Shown here: positions 25,103-35,326 of the stretch, one piece after another
How positions within the stretch are numbered: the stretch's first letter is position 1
Layout of the letters: every line of letters starts with the position of its first letter
From: Cryomorphaceae bacterium
GTDB lineage: Bacteria; Bacteroidota; Bacteroidia; Flavobacteriales; Schleiferiaceae
Direction of reading: 5' to 3'
Assembly: GCA_007116495.1 (NCBI GenBank)
Contig: SKIJ01000016.1
Coordinates: forward strand, 1-52,656
DNA length: 52,656 nt
Notes under the pieces: model-generated
Told to the model about the DNA's origin: nothing
The model's database searches: none
The model's input: only the letters and a program-made list of their open reading frames with translations
Position numbers and translations under genes: made by a program

Positions 25103-26053
25103 ATGGATTATTTAGATTTTGAAAAGCCGATTCAGGAATTGGAAGAGCAGGTTGCAAAAGCCCAGGAAATTGCAGAGGAGTCCAATGTTGATATGTCCAA
25201 AACCATTACGGAGCTAAAACGCCAAATAAAGGCAACTCGCAAAAAAATATATTCCAACCTCACATCATGGCAGCGTGTTCAAATCAGCAGGCATCCACAG
25301 CGTCCTTACACGTTGGCGTATATTGAGGCGCTTACCGGCGGTGATTTTATTGAGTTGCACGGTGATCGTCACGTTAAAGACGATAAGGCTATGGTAGGAG
25401 GTCTCGGTATGGTTGATGGTCAGAGTGTAATGTTTATAGGGCAACAAAAGGGCGTGAATACCAAAATGCGTCAATACAGAAATTTTGGTATGCCCAATCC
25501 TGAAGGTTATCGCAAGGCCTTACGGTTGATGAAGATGGCCGAGAAGTTTGATAAACCGGTGGTTACACTTATCGATACACCAGGTGCATTTCCAGGATTA
25601 GAAGCAGAGGAAAGAGGTCAAGGGGAAGCCATTGCGCGCAATCTTATGGAAATGGCAACGCTGAAAGTTCCGATTATTTGCATTGTTATAGGTGAAGGTG
25701 CCAGTGGTGGAGCCTTAGGTATAGGAGTAGGGGATAAGGTGTTGATGCTGGAAAACACATGGTATAGTGTGATTTCTCCCGAGAGTTGTTCATCTATTTT
25801 ATGGCGAAACTGGGAGCACAAACAAGAGGCAGCAGAAGCACTAAAGCTTACGGCAAATGATATGCTAAAGAACAAGTTAATTGACGGCATCATCACTGAA
25901 CCCTTGGGTGGAGCGCACATCGACCCAGATGCCATGTTTGCAACTGTGAAAACGGAAATTACCAAGCATCTAAAAAAACTGATGACTAAAGATCCTAAAA
26001 AGCGTATTGAAGCGCGTATCAAAAAGTTTTCTAATATGGGATCCTACGGATAG
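25103..26053 (+). CDS. accA: Acetyl-CoA carboxylase carboxyltransferase subunit alpha
   Basis: A 316-residue AccA, which with AccD transfers the carboxyl group from biotin to acetyl-CoA, the first step of fatty acid synthesis. The start is the ATG at 25103 (M-D-Y-L-D-F-E-K-P); a TTG three codons earlier is unlikely. Family motifs: [33 protein letters not shown], and [12 protein letters not shown], with [10 protein letters not shown] near residue 230. It is monocistronic as far as can be seen. accD is not in the window, as is usual in Bacteroidota. Confidence 0.96.
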   Translation: MDYLDFEKPIQELEEQVAKAQEIAEESNVDMSKTITELKRQIKATRKKIYSNLTSWQRVQISRHPQRPYTLAYIEALTGGDFIELHGDRHVKDDKAMVGGLGMVDGQSVMFIGQQKGVNTKMRQYRNFGMPNPEGYRKALRLMKMAEKFDKPVVTLIDTPGAFPGLEAEERGQGEAIARNLMEMATLKVPIICIVIGEGASGGALGIGVGDKVLMLENTWYSVISPESCSSILWRNWEHKQEAAEALKLTANDMLKNKLIDGIITEPLGGAHIDPDAMFATVKTEITKHLKKLMTKDPKKRIEARIKKFSNMGSYG

Positions 26054-26249
26054 TTATTGTTTCGCAGTTTGAGTAGGCCTTAAAAGAGAACAAAACGTAA
26101 ATATGAGAAATGCTGCTGTGCGATGTGCACTCAGGACAGTGTTTAGGTGATGCTCAATAAGCGCTCAACAAAATAATTTTAGCTAAACACAATCACATTT
26201 TGTGTGAATACGTTTTTACAGGATTTTGCGTTCTTAAATAAAATCAATT

Positions 26250-26927
26250 ATGAGGTTAGTCTTATTGTCTTTTGGTTTGTGTTTGTCTTTCTTTTTGCAG
26301 GCGCAAACCAGTGGAAAGGTTGTTTTTAACGAGAAGTGGGAACGGTCATTTCGCAATTGGTCTTACACTGAAGCTCATACTTGGGAGCTTTATTTTAACG
26401 ATACCATTGCGGTGTGTCATTGGATAAAGCCTGAGGAAAAGGAGTCTGCCGGTGCAGTGAAAACATTCAGCTGGATGCAAGACCTAGAAGATGTCTATGT
26501 CTCACACATACGTGAAAAACAGGTAGAGGATGCGGTTGAATTTTTTCGCAGAACCTTCTTAATCGACGGTGACTTTCCTTCCTTTAAGTGGAAAATGACG
26601 GGTAAACAAGGGTTAGTAGAGGAGTTTCCCAGCATGGAGGCTATGACCGTTAGCGGTTCTGATACGATATATGCTTGGTTTTCGCCACGCATACAAGTGC
26701 CAGTTGGTCCGAGAGAATTTAGAGGGCTTCCTGGTCTCATTCTCTTTTTAGAAACGGAAGGTGGTAATCGGTCTTTTACGCTGGAGTCTGTTGATCTCAA
26801 TTACACCCCAACATCTGAAGATCTTTCATTTAAACGACCAAATAAAGGCAAAGAAATGACGTACGACGAATTCATTAAATTTCGGAATGAAAAGGCTGAA
26901 GAAATGAGAGAAATGTACGGACGTTAG
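26250..26927 (+). CDS. GLPGLI family protein
   Basis: A 225-residue exported protein. The signal peptide (about 1-19, ends F-L-Q-A-Q) leads into a beta-rich domain, and the family's namesake motif appears as F-R-G-L-P-G-L-I-L near residue 157. GLPGLI proteins are confined to Bacteroidota and usually sit next to an outer-membrane barrel protein, as here, with the barrel gene 54 bp downstream. They are thought to work with that partner at the outer membrane, but the activity is unknown. The 196 bp upstream hold no recognisable gene and no exact promoter match. Confidence 0.9.
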   Translation: MRLVLLSFGLCLSFFLQAQTSGKVVFNEKWERSFRNWSYTEAHTWELYFNDTIAVCHWIKPEEKESAGAVKTFSWMQDLEDVYVSHIREKQVEDAVEFFRRTFLIDGDFPSFKWKMTGKQGLVEEFPSMEAMTVSGSDTIYAWFSPRIQVPVGPREFRGLPGLILFLETEGGNRSFTLESVDLNYTPTSEDLSFKRPNKGKEMTYDEFIKFRNEKAEEMREMYGR

Positions 26928-26981
26928 TCACTGCACAAGTAAAAAAAATTGAAATAGATATTTCAATTAAAGCACATCACT

Positions 26982-29708
26982 TTGAAACAGCTCTTTACCT
27001 TCTTTCTCTTAGTATCCTTTCTGCAAACTTGGTCTCAGTCGATGACCGTGGAAGGTGTTATACGTGATACCTCAGGAAACCCTTTAGAGATGGTTTCCGT
27101 TGCTCTTCTCGATGTATCTGATTCGTCGCTTACCCATTTTGGAATTACCAATAACCAGGGAATTTATCGCATTGCAAATGTGTATCCGGGAAACTATATA
27201 TTTCAGAGCAGCTTTATGGGGTTTACAACGGTTTATCAGCAGATATTGGTAAGTGCCGAGGGGGTTATTCCTGACGTTTCGAGGATAGTTATGGAGATGG
27301 AATCCAATGTGCTTAGTGAGATCATTATTCAAGGAGAGCGTATTCCAATTGTAATCAATAAAGACACCGTTTCGTACGATGCAGGTGCTTTTCAAGTTGG
27401 TGCTGATGAAACTGCAGAGGATTTACTTCGACGCTTACCGGGCTTAGAGGTAGATCCTGATGGTAGAGTAACAGCTCAGGGCGAGGAGGTGAAAAAAGTA
27501 TTAGTTGACGGAAAAGAATTTTTCGGAGGCAATGTGCAGTTGGCCACTCAAAACCTCCCAGCCGACGCCATCAAAAAGGTCAAAGTCTACGACCGCCAGA
27601 GTGAAGATGCCATGTTTACCGGGGTCGACGACGGGGAAAGAGATAAAACCATTGATTTTGAGTTAAAAGAAGATCGCAAAAAAGGTGTATTCGGAGATGT
27701 GGAAGGATCCATAGCTTCTGATGATCGCTATCGCGTAAAAGGAGCTGCACATGCATTTAACGAAAAAACGCGTTTGTCGGTGCTTGGAAACGCCAATAAT
27801 CTCAATCAGTTGGGATTTAATTACAGTGATCTTATGTCAATGGCAGGTGAGGAGCCGGGCAGAGGTAGAGGTGTATCAATTTCAAATTCAGGTGCACCAC
27901 CTATGAATTGGGATGGTCCTAATACAGGTGTTTATTCATCTGTTGCATCAGGTTTAAACCTTAACTACGATCCTTCCAAAAAACAGCGATTTAACGCCAA
28001 TTACTTTTTGGCTTATACGGATCATAGGCTAAAGGAAATTGTTGATCAGCAAGAGTTTAACAGGGAGCGAACAATCAACACAAATGAAGATAACAACGAG
28101 CGTAACATTAAGTTACGCCATCAGGCTTTTGTTGAATACCGCATTGATCCCGATACCAACAACCGTATTGAGATTACCGTCAATGCGAGTTTAGAGGCCA
28201 ATAATCAAAGGCATCAATTTCTTACCCGACGTTCTATGTTAGAGGATGAGCTGGTCATTCAAGAAGGCTCACGTTTTGTCAATCGCTTGCGTGAAGATTT
28301 AGACATAGATGCACGTGTGAAGTATTTGAGAAAGTTTAAAAAAACAGGTAGGAATCTTCAGATTAATTCCACGGTTGCCCGATTTACGGAAGAAATTGAA
28401 GATCGCAATAAAACCGATTTTGTTTTTCCACAAGATCAAGTACGGAATTTTTTAATCGATCAGCTGAGAGAAGATTTATTTCTCAATCAATACGTCAACA
28501 ATGTTGTTCGGTTTGATGAGCCCTTGGCAGAGAAGCACCGCATGTCCGTTTCATTGAGTAATACCATTCGCGAGCGCGGGCAAGTCATTAATGTTAACGA
28601 TATGTTTACCGGTATGTTTGTCGATTCGCTTAGTCCTGATTTCAGTCTCGACTATATGAAGTCCTCCGCTACATTAGAGTACGTTTATACCATAAGAAAA
28701 GAAAATGACTTAAGGTTTACACTCACGGGGTCGCAATTTAGTCAAGGTGCAACCGATGAACGCCAACCCCAAAATAATATTGAAACACAAACGTGGAACT
28801 ACTTTTTGCCTTCAATAAGCTGGTTTAGAAGAAGCGAAGGTTTCGGTCGAACTTATGCAGGAATTAATAGAGATGTAACTCTACCAGGTATGGATCAATG
28901 GTTGTTAACCCCGGATTTTAGAGACCCCATTTTTATTCGTGAAGGTAACAGCGCGTTGCAGCCGGAGGTAAACAACTCATTTTATGTCAATCATTACGTT
29001 TACAACACGTTTTCACAACAAAATTTTTCGTTTAACTTTAGTGGTAGCATTACGGAAGATCCCATTGTTATGGCGCAAGACATCAATGAAAACTTTGAAC
29101 GCGTGGTACAACCCATCAATGCCGACAATTTACAGTATTCACTTCGTGGAGGAACCAATTATCGATTTCCCATTAAAAAGTTGCGTATTTTCTTGCGTAC
29201 AGGAGCCAGTGCCAATTATTCGCAGGTAGATATTCCCATTAATGCAGAGGAGAATATTCAGGAAAACACCGGATTTACCGGTCGTATGTCTATCAATAAT
29301 TTCACCAAAGGAGCTTGGGAGTATACGGTAAGAGGTAATTGGTCGATGAATTGGTCTAACTTCTCAGGAAGACCAGAGCTCAATCAGTATTTTACCAGTC
29401 AAAACTATGTAGGAACATTGTCTTATCGACCAAATAAAAAATTGATTGTCCGAACAGAAATGGACTACATGATGTACTCAGAAGAATCGTTTGCGGATGC
29501 TGTTGCTATACCGCGTTGGAATGCAAGCATCAGTTACGCTTGGACGAAAAGCGGTGATTTCATTACCCGCATCAGTGCATTTGACTTGCTCGGTAGAAAC
29601 ATTGGCTTACAGCGTTTTGCTAACGCTAACTTCATCCGTCAATCAGAAACAAACTTACTAACGCGATACATTATGTTTTCCGTTATGTATAAATTTAGAA
29701 AGCAGTAG
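26982..29708 (+). CDS. Outer-membrane beta-barrel protein with carboxypeptidase-regulatory-like domain (TonB receptor-like)
   Basis: A 908-residue protein. The start codon is TTG at 26982, because it alone yields a complete signal peptide (M-K-Q-L-F-T-F-F-L-L, cleaved near W-S-Q-S); the next ATG lies after the cleavage site. A carboxypeptidase D regulatory-like beta-sandwich covers about 22-110, a plug-like region with L-L-R-R-L-P-G-L-E-V-D-P-D-G follows, and the rest is an outer-membrane barrel of the OMP_b-brl type ending in F-R-K-Q. These proteins resemble TonB-dependent receptors; the cargo is unknown. Pairing with GLPGLI is the usual arrangement. Confidence 0.88.
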   Translation: MKQLFTFFLLVSFLQTWSQSMTVEGVIRDTSGNPLEMVSVALLDVSDSSLTHFGITNNQGIYRIANVYPGNYIFQSSFMGFTTVYQQILVSAEGVIPDVSRIVMEMESNVLSEIIIQGERIPIVINKDTVSYDAGAFQVGADETAEDLLRRLPGLEVDPDGRVTAQGEEVKKVLVDGKEFFGGNVQLATQNLPADAIKKVKVYDRQSEDAMFTGVDDGERDKTIDFELKEDRKKGVFGDVEGSIASDDRYRVKGAAHAFNEKTRLSVLGNANNLNQLGFNYSDLMSMAGEEPGRGRGVSISNSGAPPMNWDGPNTGVYSSVASGLNLNYDPSKKQRFNANYFLAYTDHRLKEIVDQQEFNRERTINTNEDNNERNIKLRHQAFVEYRIDPDTNNRIEITVNASLEANNQRHQFLTRRSMLEDELVIQEGSRFVNRLREDLDIDARVKYLRKFKKTGRNLQINSTVARFTEEIEDRNKTDFVFPQDQVRNFLIDQLREDLFLNQYVNNVVRFDEPLAEKHRMSVSLSNTIRERGQVINVNDMFTGMFVDSLSPDFSLDYMKSSATLEYVYTIRKENDLRFTLTGSQFSQGATDERQPQNNIETQTWNYFLPSISWFRRSEGFGRTYAGINRDVTLPGMDQWLLTPDFRDPIFIREGNSALQPEVNNSFYVNHYVYNTFSQQNFSFNFSGSITEDPIVMAQDINENFERVVQPINADNLQYSLRGGTNYRFPIKKLRIFLRTGASANYSQVDIPINAEENIQENTGFTGRMSINNFTKGAWEYTVRGNWSMNWSNFSGRPELNQYFTSQNYVGTLSYRPNKKLIVRTEMDYMMYSEESFADAVAIPRWNASISYAWTKSGDFITRISAFDLLGRNIGLQRFANANFIRQSETNLLTRYIMFSVMYKFRKQ

Positions 29709-29838
29709 ACTAATGGATGTTTCACCATTCTCAGTATAGATGTGAAATTAACCCCCGTGGTTTTTTAAATGAAGAAGAGATTGTAAACATTCTCTCTTTG
29801 GCGTAAATTTTGATTAAATTGCGCTCGAATAAGCTGTA

Positions 29839-32253
29839 ATGTTAAGACTGTCAATCCCCCTGTTCTTTTTGATGTTATCATCTTTAGCTATTGCTCAAAC
29901 AGAAGTAATGGTCGTAGAGTCATCTACCGATAAGCCAGTGGAAATGGTTTCTGTTTACAGTCTTAATCCGAGGCATTTTCAAAGCACAGACATCAACGGC
30001 AAAGCGTTGATTGACGGGTTTAAAGGAGCTGAGCGTATTGAGTTTCGCATCATGGGTTACCGAACCCAAGTTTGGTCATATGAAGAATTGGAGGCTAAAA
30101 ACTTTGTAGTTAGGTTAGAACCGTCTAATTTAGGATTGTCGCAAGTTGTTGTATCGGCCATACGTTGGCAGCAACAGTCAAAAGACGTTCCTGCAAAAAT
30201 AACAGCTATTTCCAAAGAGGATGTAACCTTCCACAGCCCGCAAACTTCTGCTGATTTACTGAGTATTAAAGGTAACGTTTTTATTCAAAAAAGCCAACAA
30301 GGTGGCGGCAGCCCTATGATTCGTGGCTTTTCGGCAAATAGGCTGCTTTTGAGTATTGACGGTGTGCGAATGAATACGGCTATTTTTCGCAGTGGAAATA
30401 TTCATAATGTCATCTCTTTGGATCCGTTTGTTCTCAACCAAACGGAAGTTTTATTTGGCCCGGGTTCTGTTATGTATGGAAGCGATGCACTTGGTGGAGT
30501 GCTCAGCTTTAGAACCGAGTCGGCTCGATTATCGTCTACAGATTCTTTGGAGGTAAAGGGAGGATACGCCGCTCGTTATTCGTCTGCGAACAATGAAATC
30601 ACCAATCATCTCAACGTGAATATAGGTCTTAAGAATTGGGCATTTTTTACCGCAGTTACGTATTCAGAATTTGGGGATTTGCGCATGGGAAGCAACGGTC
30701 CATCGACGAATTACGTGCGACCTGTTTTTCAAGATAGACAGGGTCAAGCGGATGTGCTTTTAGGAAACAGAAACACATTAATTCAAAGGCCAACCGCTTA
30801 CAATCAATTCAATCTTACGCAGAAGGTGCGTTACGTTAAAAATAATTGGGATGTGCAGTATGCCTTCCATCACTCTGAAACATCTGATTTGCCTCGATAT
30901 GACAGGCTAACAGATTTTGTTAATGGCTTACCTAGAAGTGCAGAGTGGAATTACGGTCCACAAATTTGGCAAATGCATCACCTAGAAGTTACACATGGGA
31001 GCGAAAATTTTCTTTACGATAATTTATCGCTGCGTTCAGCTTATCAAATGTTTAAGGAGAGTAGAATTACTAGGCGGTTTGCCTCCGAAATTAGAAACGT
31101 TCGCGAAGAGCAGGTGGGGGCAATCTCCATTAACTTAGATTTGCAAAAGCAACTGGCTAATCGTCACGGTATAAGCTACGGTTTTGAATTTGTTCATAAC
31201 GATGTGGTTTCCAATGGTGAGGGTCTTAATATTAATACAGGAGATCGAATAAACATAATCGATCGTTACCCGCAAGCGCAATGGCAGTCTACAGCAGCTT
31301 TTGCAAAGTATGAATACCGCTTGTCAGATCGTTGGCTTTGGGAAACTGGGTTGCGGTACAACCACTTTGTAGTAGATGTAGATTTCTCCAAGAACAGTGC
31401 ATTTCTCCCGCTGCCATTTGAGCAGAGCAACTTGAATTTTGGTGCCCTGTCTGGAAGCTCGGGGTTGGTCTTCACGCCTAGGAAAGAAATGATTTTAAGG
31501 GCCAATCTGTCAACGGGATTTCGGGCACCAAATGTTGACGATATCGGGAAGGTATTTGATTCAGAGCCCGGAGCAATTGTTGTCCCAAATCCTGAATTGA
31601 GGCCAGAATACGTATATAACGCAGAAGTAGGGATGGCAACCATCTTATGGGATAGGTTAAAATTAGAGGCCAGTGCCTTTGCAACCTATCTAGATCGCGC
31701 AATGGTTCGCAGGTCGTTTGAGTTAAACGGTAGAGATACATTGTTATATGAAGGTGATGAGAGTCCTGTGTTGGCCATACAAAATGCTGCTTTTGCAACG
31801 ATTTTTGGAATGCAGTTTTTTGCGGAATATCAAATTTCTGATCATTGGTCAGCGTCTACATCTCAAAACATTCAACGTGGTAGGGAAGAGACAGATGACG
31901 GACAGCTCAGCGCTATGCGCCACGCACCGCCTACTTACGGTTCGTTTCGACTGGTGTACAAAAATGGACGTTTGCGGTCTGAATTGAATTTGTTGTATTC
32001 CGACGCAGTAGTATTTGAACGCATGCCGGTTGATCAACTAAGAAATACACACATATTTGCCGAAGATAAAGCTGGAAACCCTTATGCTCCGGGGTGGTAT
32101 ACATTGAACGTTAGGGTTCAGTATGCTTTAAGTGAACGACTGTTGCTTACAACAGGCGTTGAGAACATTACGGATCAACGGTATCGGCCCTTTGCTAGCG
32201 GATTGGTAGCCCCCGGTATCAACGCTGTGCTTTCTATAAAAGCAATGCTTTAG
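29839..32253 (+). CDS. TonB-dependent receptor, heme/hemoglobin-receptor-like
   Basis: An 804-residue outer-membrane receptor. A signal peptide (about 1-19), a short regulatory-like beta-sandwich (about 20-95), then a plug with I-R-G-F-S-A-N-R-L-L-L-S-I-D-G-V-R-M-N and E-V-L-F-G-P-G-S-V-M-Y-G-S-D-A-L-G-G-V, both typical of TonB receptors. The plug wording is close to that of the hemoglobin/heme receptor subgroup as I remember it, so iron or heme uptake is possible but unproven. The C-terminal barrel ends with V-E-N-I-T-D-Q-R-Y-R. It is separated by 130 bp from the preceding barrel gene and is convergent with the next gene. Confidence 0.87.
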   Translation: MLRLSIPLFFLMLSSLAIAQTEVMVVESSTDKPVEMVSVYSLNPRHFQSTDINGKALIDGFKGAERIEFRIMGYRTQVWSYEELEAKNFVVRLEPSNLGLSQVVVSAIRWQQQSKDVPAKITAISKEDVTFHSPQTSADLLSIKGNVFIQKSQQGGGSPMIRGFSANRLLLSIDGVRMNTAIFRSGNIHNVISLDPFVLNQTEVLFGPGSVMYGSDALGGVLSFRTESARLSSTDSLEVKGGYAARYSSANNEITNHLNVNIGLKNWAFFTAVTYSEFGDLRMGSNGPSTNYVRPVFQDRQGQADVLLGNRNTLIQRPTAYNQFNLTQKVRYVKNNWDVQYAFHHSETSDLPRYDRLTDFVNGLPRSAEWNYGPQIWQMHHLEVTHGSENFLYDNLSLRSAYQMFKESRITRRFASEIRNVREEQVGAISINLDLQKQLANRHGISYGFEFVHNDVVSNGEGLNINTGDRINIIDRYPQAQWQSTAAFAKYEYRLSDRWLWETGLRYNHFVVDVDFSKNSAFLPLPFEQSNLNFGALSGSSGLVFTPRKEMILRANLSTGFRAPNVDDIGKVFDSEPGAIVVPNPELRPEYVYNAEVGMATILWDRLKLEASAFATYLDRAMVRRSFELNGRDTLLYEGDESPVLAIQNAAFATIFGMQFFAEYQISDHWSASTSQNIQRGREETDDGQLSAMRHAPPTYGSFRLVYKNGRLRSELNLLYSDAVVFERMPVDQLRNTHIFAEDKAGNPYAPGWYTLNVRVQYALSERLLLTTGVENITDQRYRPFASGLVAPGINAVLSIKAML

Positions 32254-32256
32254 TTC

Positions 32257-32991
32257 CTATATCTGAGCAGTGAAGCCCAGTTGGATGCCGCCAATTAAGT
32301 TTCGAGACCGCTTATAGTCCCCGTTTCGCCGTTCCAAACGCCACTCCTTAGCGTTAACATCCATTAAGCTCAACATGCTAACCATCTCAAGATTTAATGC
32401 AAACCGTTCGTTTATTTGTGTTTTAATGCCTATCAAACTAGAAAAACGAACATCGTAGCGTTTGAAAAAATCACCATCAGGTATAACTCCGCTGTTTTTC
32501 TCTACTTGGTCAACAAAAAAATCGCGATGAGGGTTGGGACTATTGTACTCCATGTAATTGAAAAAATCAACTTGTTTACCCTGAATAAAGTAAGTTGTAT
32601 TTAATTGTCTTGCTGAATACACACCAAAACCACCGCCAAAATAGATTTTTGTATTACCTGTAAACCAATCAGGTGTATGTATATACTCCGCATTGAATGA
32701 TGTATACTCAATGCGATTGTCGTAAAGCAGTCCGCCACCAACCCGCCGACTACCTCCAGGAGTAATTCCAAACATACCTCTTATTGTGTGAACATCATCA
32801 ATGCTGTAGCCACCTATTAGTCCGTATCCGGCGTTGAAGGCAAAATCATAGTCCATGAGTCGTTGTCCCATAGCATTTTGATAAGTGGTCGTAAATGTGT
32901 AAACCCCGGTTTGAAGTCCCACAAAACCTTTAGACTGTGAAAATACAGAAAAGGATAAAGTAAATAGTAGTAGAGCAATCTTGTTTTTCAT
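32257..32991 (-). CDS. Outer-membrane beta-barrel protein of unknown function
   Basis: A 244-residue protein starting at the ATG ending at 32991, where M-K-N-K-I-A-L-L-L-F begins a clear signal peptide cleaved near F-S-Q; the longer frame from 33030 would run into the promoter. The mature part alternates hydrophobic and polar residues with many aromatic and glycine positions (G-F-V-G-L-Q-T-G-V-Y, I-Y-F-G-G-G-F-G-V-Y) and ends Q-L-G-F-T-A-Q-I, as small outer-membrane barrels do. No specific family is recognised. It abuts the TonB receptor gene tail to tail. Confidence 0.72.
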   Translation of the reverse strand: MKNKIALLLFTLSFSVFSQSKGFVGLQTGVYTFTTTYQNAMGQRLMDYDFAFNAGYGLIGGYSIDDVHTIRGMFGITPGGSRRVGGGLLYDNRIEYTSFNAEYIHTPDWFTGNTKIYFGGGFGVYSARQLNTTYFIQGKQVDFFNYMEYNSPNPHRDFFVDQVEKNSGVIPDGDFFKRYDVRFSSLIGIKTQINERFALNLEMVSMLSLMDVNAKEWRLERRNGDYKRSRNLIGGIQLGFTAQI

Positions 32992-33027
32992 AGTTTGTGA
33001 CTTTTTAATGTTGAAAATTCTTACAAG

Positions 33028-33035
33028 CAAATATA
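33028..33035 (-). promoter_or_regulatory. Promoter -7 element, outer-membrane barrel gene
   Basis: Minus-strand TATATTTG, 36 bp before the ATG ending at 32991 and 10 bp beyond the stop of the GHMP kinase gene, so this gene probably has its own promoter. Confidence 0.45.
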
Positions 33036-33045
33036 GTGTAAAAAG

Positions 33046-33924
33046 TCAATACAACACAAACTCCTTCCAAGAAAAAAATGTTTTAAATCCTAGATCTTTT
33101 ATAATCTGAGTGTTATGTGTTTGTGTTAGGAAAAAATCTCCTCCCCACGCCCCCAGTGATTTGGTAAATAAAGTCGTATTTAGTTGCTTGCTGAGCATGG
33201 GTTTTTCAATAAATGCACTGATGATTTGTTCGTGTTTGTGCAAAGCGTCAATAAGTTCTAAAGAATTAGGTTTGTTTAAGATCACTTGGTTGATGGCATC
33301 AAGCTTCAATATCATTTCACTGCTGATGCGTTTATTTTTAATACGATCAATTTCTGAATAGGTTGATTGCTTTTTATTTTGATGCACAAAAAACCATTCA
33401 TCGGGATTAGGCGGGGAGAAAGAAACGCTATGCCATTCAGGTTTTTGCTCAACAATTTTGTAGGCAATTTGAGATTTCGTCATTGCCACCGCAACATCGT
33501 AACCTGATCCTTTCCAACTTTTTTTAAAGAGATCTAATGCATCAATGTTAGCCCATTGAGCAATGAGAGCTATTAATGTGCTGCTACTGCCCAAGCCCCA
33601 GTTTAAAGGAAATTCTAGCATACATTCAACTTTGTATTGAAACGGTTGAAACGATGGGTTCAGGTTTCGTGCTGTACACAATAAGCGATGTAGAGCGTTT
33701 GCAATATCTTGATCGCTTGATGTAACCAGTTTTTCTTGTCCGTCCCATCGTGCTGAAAACCATTCACCATTAGGGTCCTTTGACAACCAGTACAATCCAC
33801 TGTTAACAGGTGTTACCTGCATTTTTTGGCCGAATTTCGTGGGGAAAGCCAAGGCAGTAGCGCCTTGTAAAACGGCGTATTCTCCGGTTAACATAATTTT
33901 TCCGGGAGCGCAAAATTCAGTCAT
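33046..33924 (-). CDS. GYDIA family GHMP kinase (mevalonate-pathway type)
   Basis: A 292-residue GHMP kinase. Opening P-G-K-I-M-L-T-G-E-Y-A-V-L-Q is the family N-motif, and the phosphate-binding loop G-L-G-S-S-S lies at 110-115. The label motif of the GYDIA subfamily appears as G-Y-D-V-A (141-145). It is probably a mevalonate or phosphomevalonate kinase-like enzyme for isoprenoid precursors, based on the abutting HMG-CoA reductase gene; the exact substrate cannot be read from sequence. The start is the base pair next to the HMG-CoA reductase stop, so the two are one operon. Confidence 0.88.
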   Translation of the reverse strand: MTEFCAPGKIMLTGEYAVLQGATALAFPTKFGQKMQVTPVNSGLYWLSKDPNGEWFSARWDGQEKLVTSSDQDIANALHRLLCTARNLNPSFQPFQYKVECMLEFPLNWGLGSSSTLIALIAQWANIDALDLFKKSWKGSGYDVAVAMTKSQIAYKIVEQKPEWHSVSFSPPNPDEWFFVHQNKKQSTYSEIDRIKNKRISSEMILKLDAINQVILNKPNSLELIDALHKHEQIISAFIEKPMLSKQLNTTLFTKSLGAWGGDFFLTQTHNTQIIKDLGFKTFFSWKEFVLY

Positions 33925-35268
33925 TTATTTTTTAGCAAATGATTCATATTGAATGCCACGCATTTCGCAGAATTTTCGAACAACAGCATTGTGAGATACA
34001 GTTTTGTCTTTAAAATACTCTACAAATGCTTGCTTCTCCTCGTCCGTTGCTTCAAGCTGGTTTAAAATGTTGAGAAGGTGCATTTTCATGTGCCCTTTTT
34101 GTATGCCAGACGTAACCAAAGCACGTAGAGCCGCAAAGTTTTGAGCTAAACCGGAAGCAGCAATAATCCCCATCAATTGCTCTGCTGATGGGTTCCCCAG
34201 CATTTTGTGGGCAAACTTTACCATCGGGTGGAGAGCAGTAAGCCCACCAACTACACCTACCGAAAGGGGGATTTCTATCCAGAAGCGAAATGTGTCGTTT
34301 TCTACAGAGCAATGTGTAAGGCTTTCATATTTGCCATTGCGGGACGCATGCGTATGGCCGGCAGCTTCTACTGCACGAAAGTCATTGCCGGTAGCAAGAA
34401 CTACAGCGTCGATGCCATTAAAAATTCCTTTGTTGTGTGTGGTTGCTCTGTAGGGTTCGATTTCGGCAATACGAACGGCGCGGTAGAATTTTTCAGCAAA
34501 CTCTTTGGCAGATACACCTTCTTCCTCACTAAGCTCAGAAATTGGGCATGATACCTCAGCACGCACCAAGCAGTTAGGGGTGTAATTGGAAAGAATGCGC
34601 ATCACAATTTGAACTTGCTTTTCAGAGTCAGTGAAGCGATTGTCGCCGTCAATCAAGCCAGTTAAGGTTTCTGCTAAGCGTTCTAAACAACTGTTAATGA
34701 AGTTAGCTCCCATGCTGTCACAGGTTTGGAAGCGAACGTCAAGCTGGTAATAATCCTCTAAATCCTGCGTTTTGTTGACCAATCTTATATCCGTAATTCC
34801 GCCACCACGTGCACGCATGTTGGCGGTAATGTCATCTGTGCTGTTGATAAGTGTTTTTTTGTTTTCAGCGAAAAACGACTCAAGTTTTTTTGATTCACCA
34901 CTAAAGATGAAATGAACATGTCCAATTTTTTCCGTTCCTAGAATCGTAGTTTTGAACCCACCTCGTTTTAGCCAAAACTGAGCAGCTTTTGCTGCTGCGG
35001 CAACAACAGAACTTTCCTCTATAGCCATGGGAATGGTATATAATGTATCGTTGATGAGGAAGTTTGGTGCAACACCCAACGGCAAGTAGTAATTGGTGAT
35101 GGTGTTTTCAATAAATTCATTGTGAAGCTTTTGGATTGACTCATCCGGGTGTAGGTAGCTTTCTAATAAATCAACAATGGACTGATCTCCGTTAAAAATC
35201 TCATCGACAATCCATTCGGTTTTGCCTTTTTGGGTGAGTTTAGAAAAACCTTTGATGGGTGTGTGCAT
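33925..35268 (-). CDS. mvaA: Hydroxymethylglutaryl-CoA reductase (class II, degradative-type sequence)
   Basis: A 447-residue class II HMG-CoA reductase. The catalytic residues are visible: Glu54 in E-N-T-I-T, a lysine in H-N-K-G-I-F-N-G, an aspartate in G-N-D-F-R-A and a histidine in Q-K-G-H-M. D-S-M-G-A-N-F-I-N is another family motif. Databases name this class degradative, but in Flavobacteriales it sits with mevalonate-pathway kinases, as it does here, so a biosynthetic role (HMG-CoA to mevalonate) is more likely. A promoter element lies 58 bp upstream. Confidence 0.93.
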   Translation of the reverse strand: MHTPIKGFSKLTQKGKTEWIVDEIFNGDQSIVDLLESYLHPDESIQKLHNEFIENTITNYYLPLGVAPNFLINDTLYTIPMAIEESSVVAAAAKAAQFWLKRGGFKTTILGTEKIGHVHFIFSGESKKLESFFAENKKTLINSTDDITANMRARGGGITDIRLVNKTQDLEDYYQLDVRFQTCDSMGANFINSCLERLAETLTGLIDGDNRFTDSEKQVQIVMRILSNYTPNCLVRAEVSCPISELSEEEGVSAKEFAEKFYRAVRIAEIEPYRATTHNKGIFNGIDAVVLATGNDFRAVEAAGHTHASRNGKYESLTHCSVENDTFRFWIEIPLSVGVVGGLTALHPMVKFAHKMLGNPSAEQLMGIIAASGLAQNFAALRALVTSGIQKGHMKMHLLNILNQLEATDEEKQAFVEYFKDKTVSHNAVVRKFCEMRGIQYESFAKK

Positions 35269-35326
35269 GATAAAACTATTGGTGAAACGTGCTTTTGAAC
35301 GTAAATTCGCGTTCGATATTGCTATG

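Noticed and set aside
25618-26022. 134-codon ORF antisense to accA
   Set aside because: Shadow of a highly conserved gene; composition is not protein-like.
26176-26210. Hairpin ACACAA/TTGTGT upstream of the GLPGLI gene
   Set aside because: Six AT-rich pairs and no T run; likely chance.
29750-29766. Terminator after the outer-membrane barrel gene
   Set aside because: AACC/GGTT with a five-base loop and T run is only four pairs long; not enough to call.
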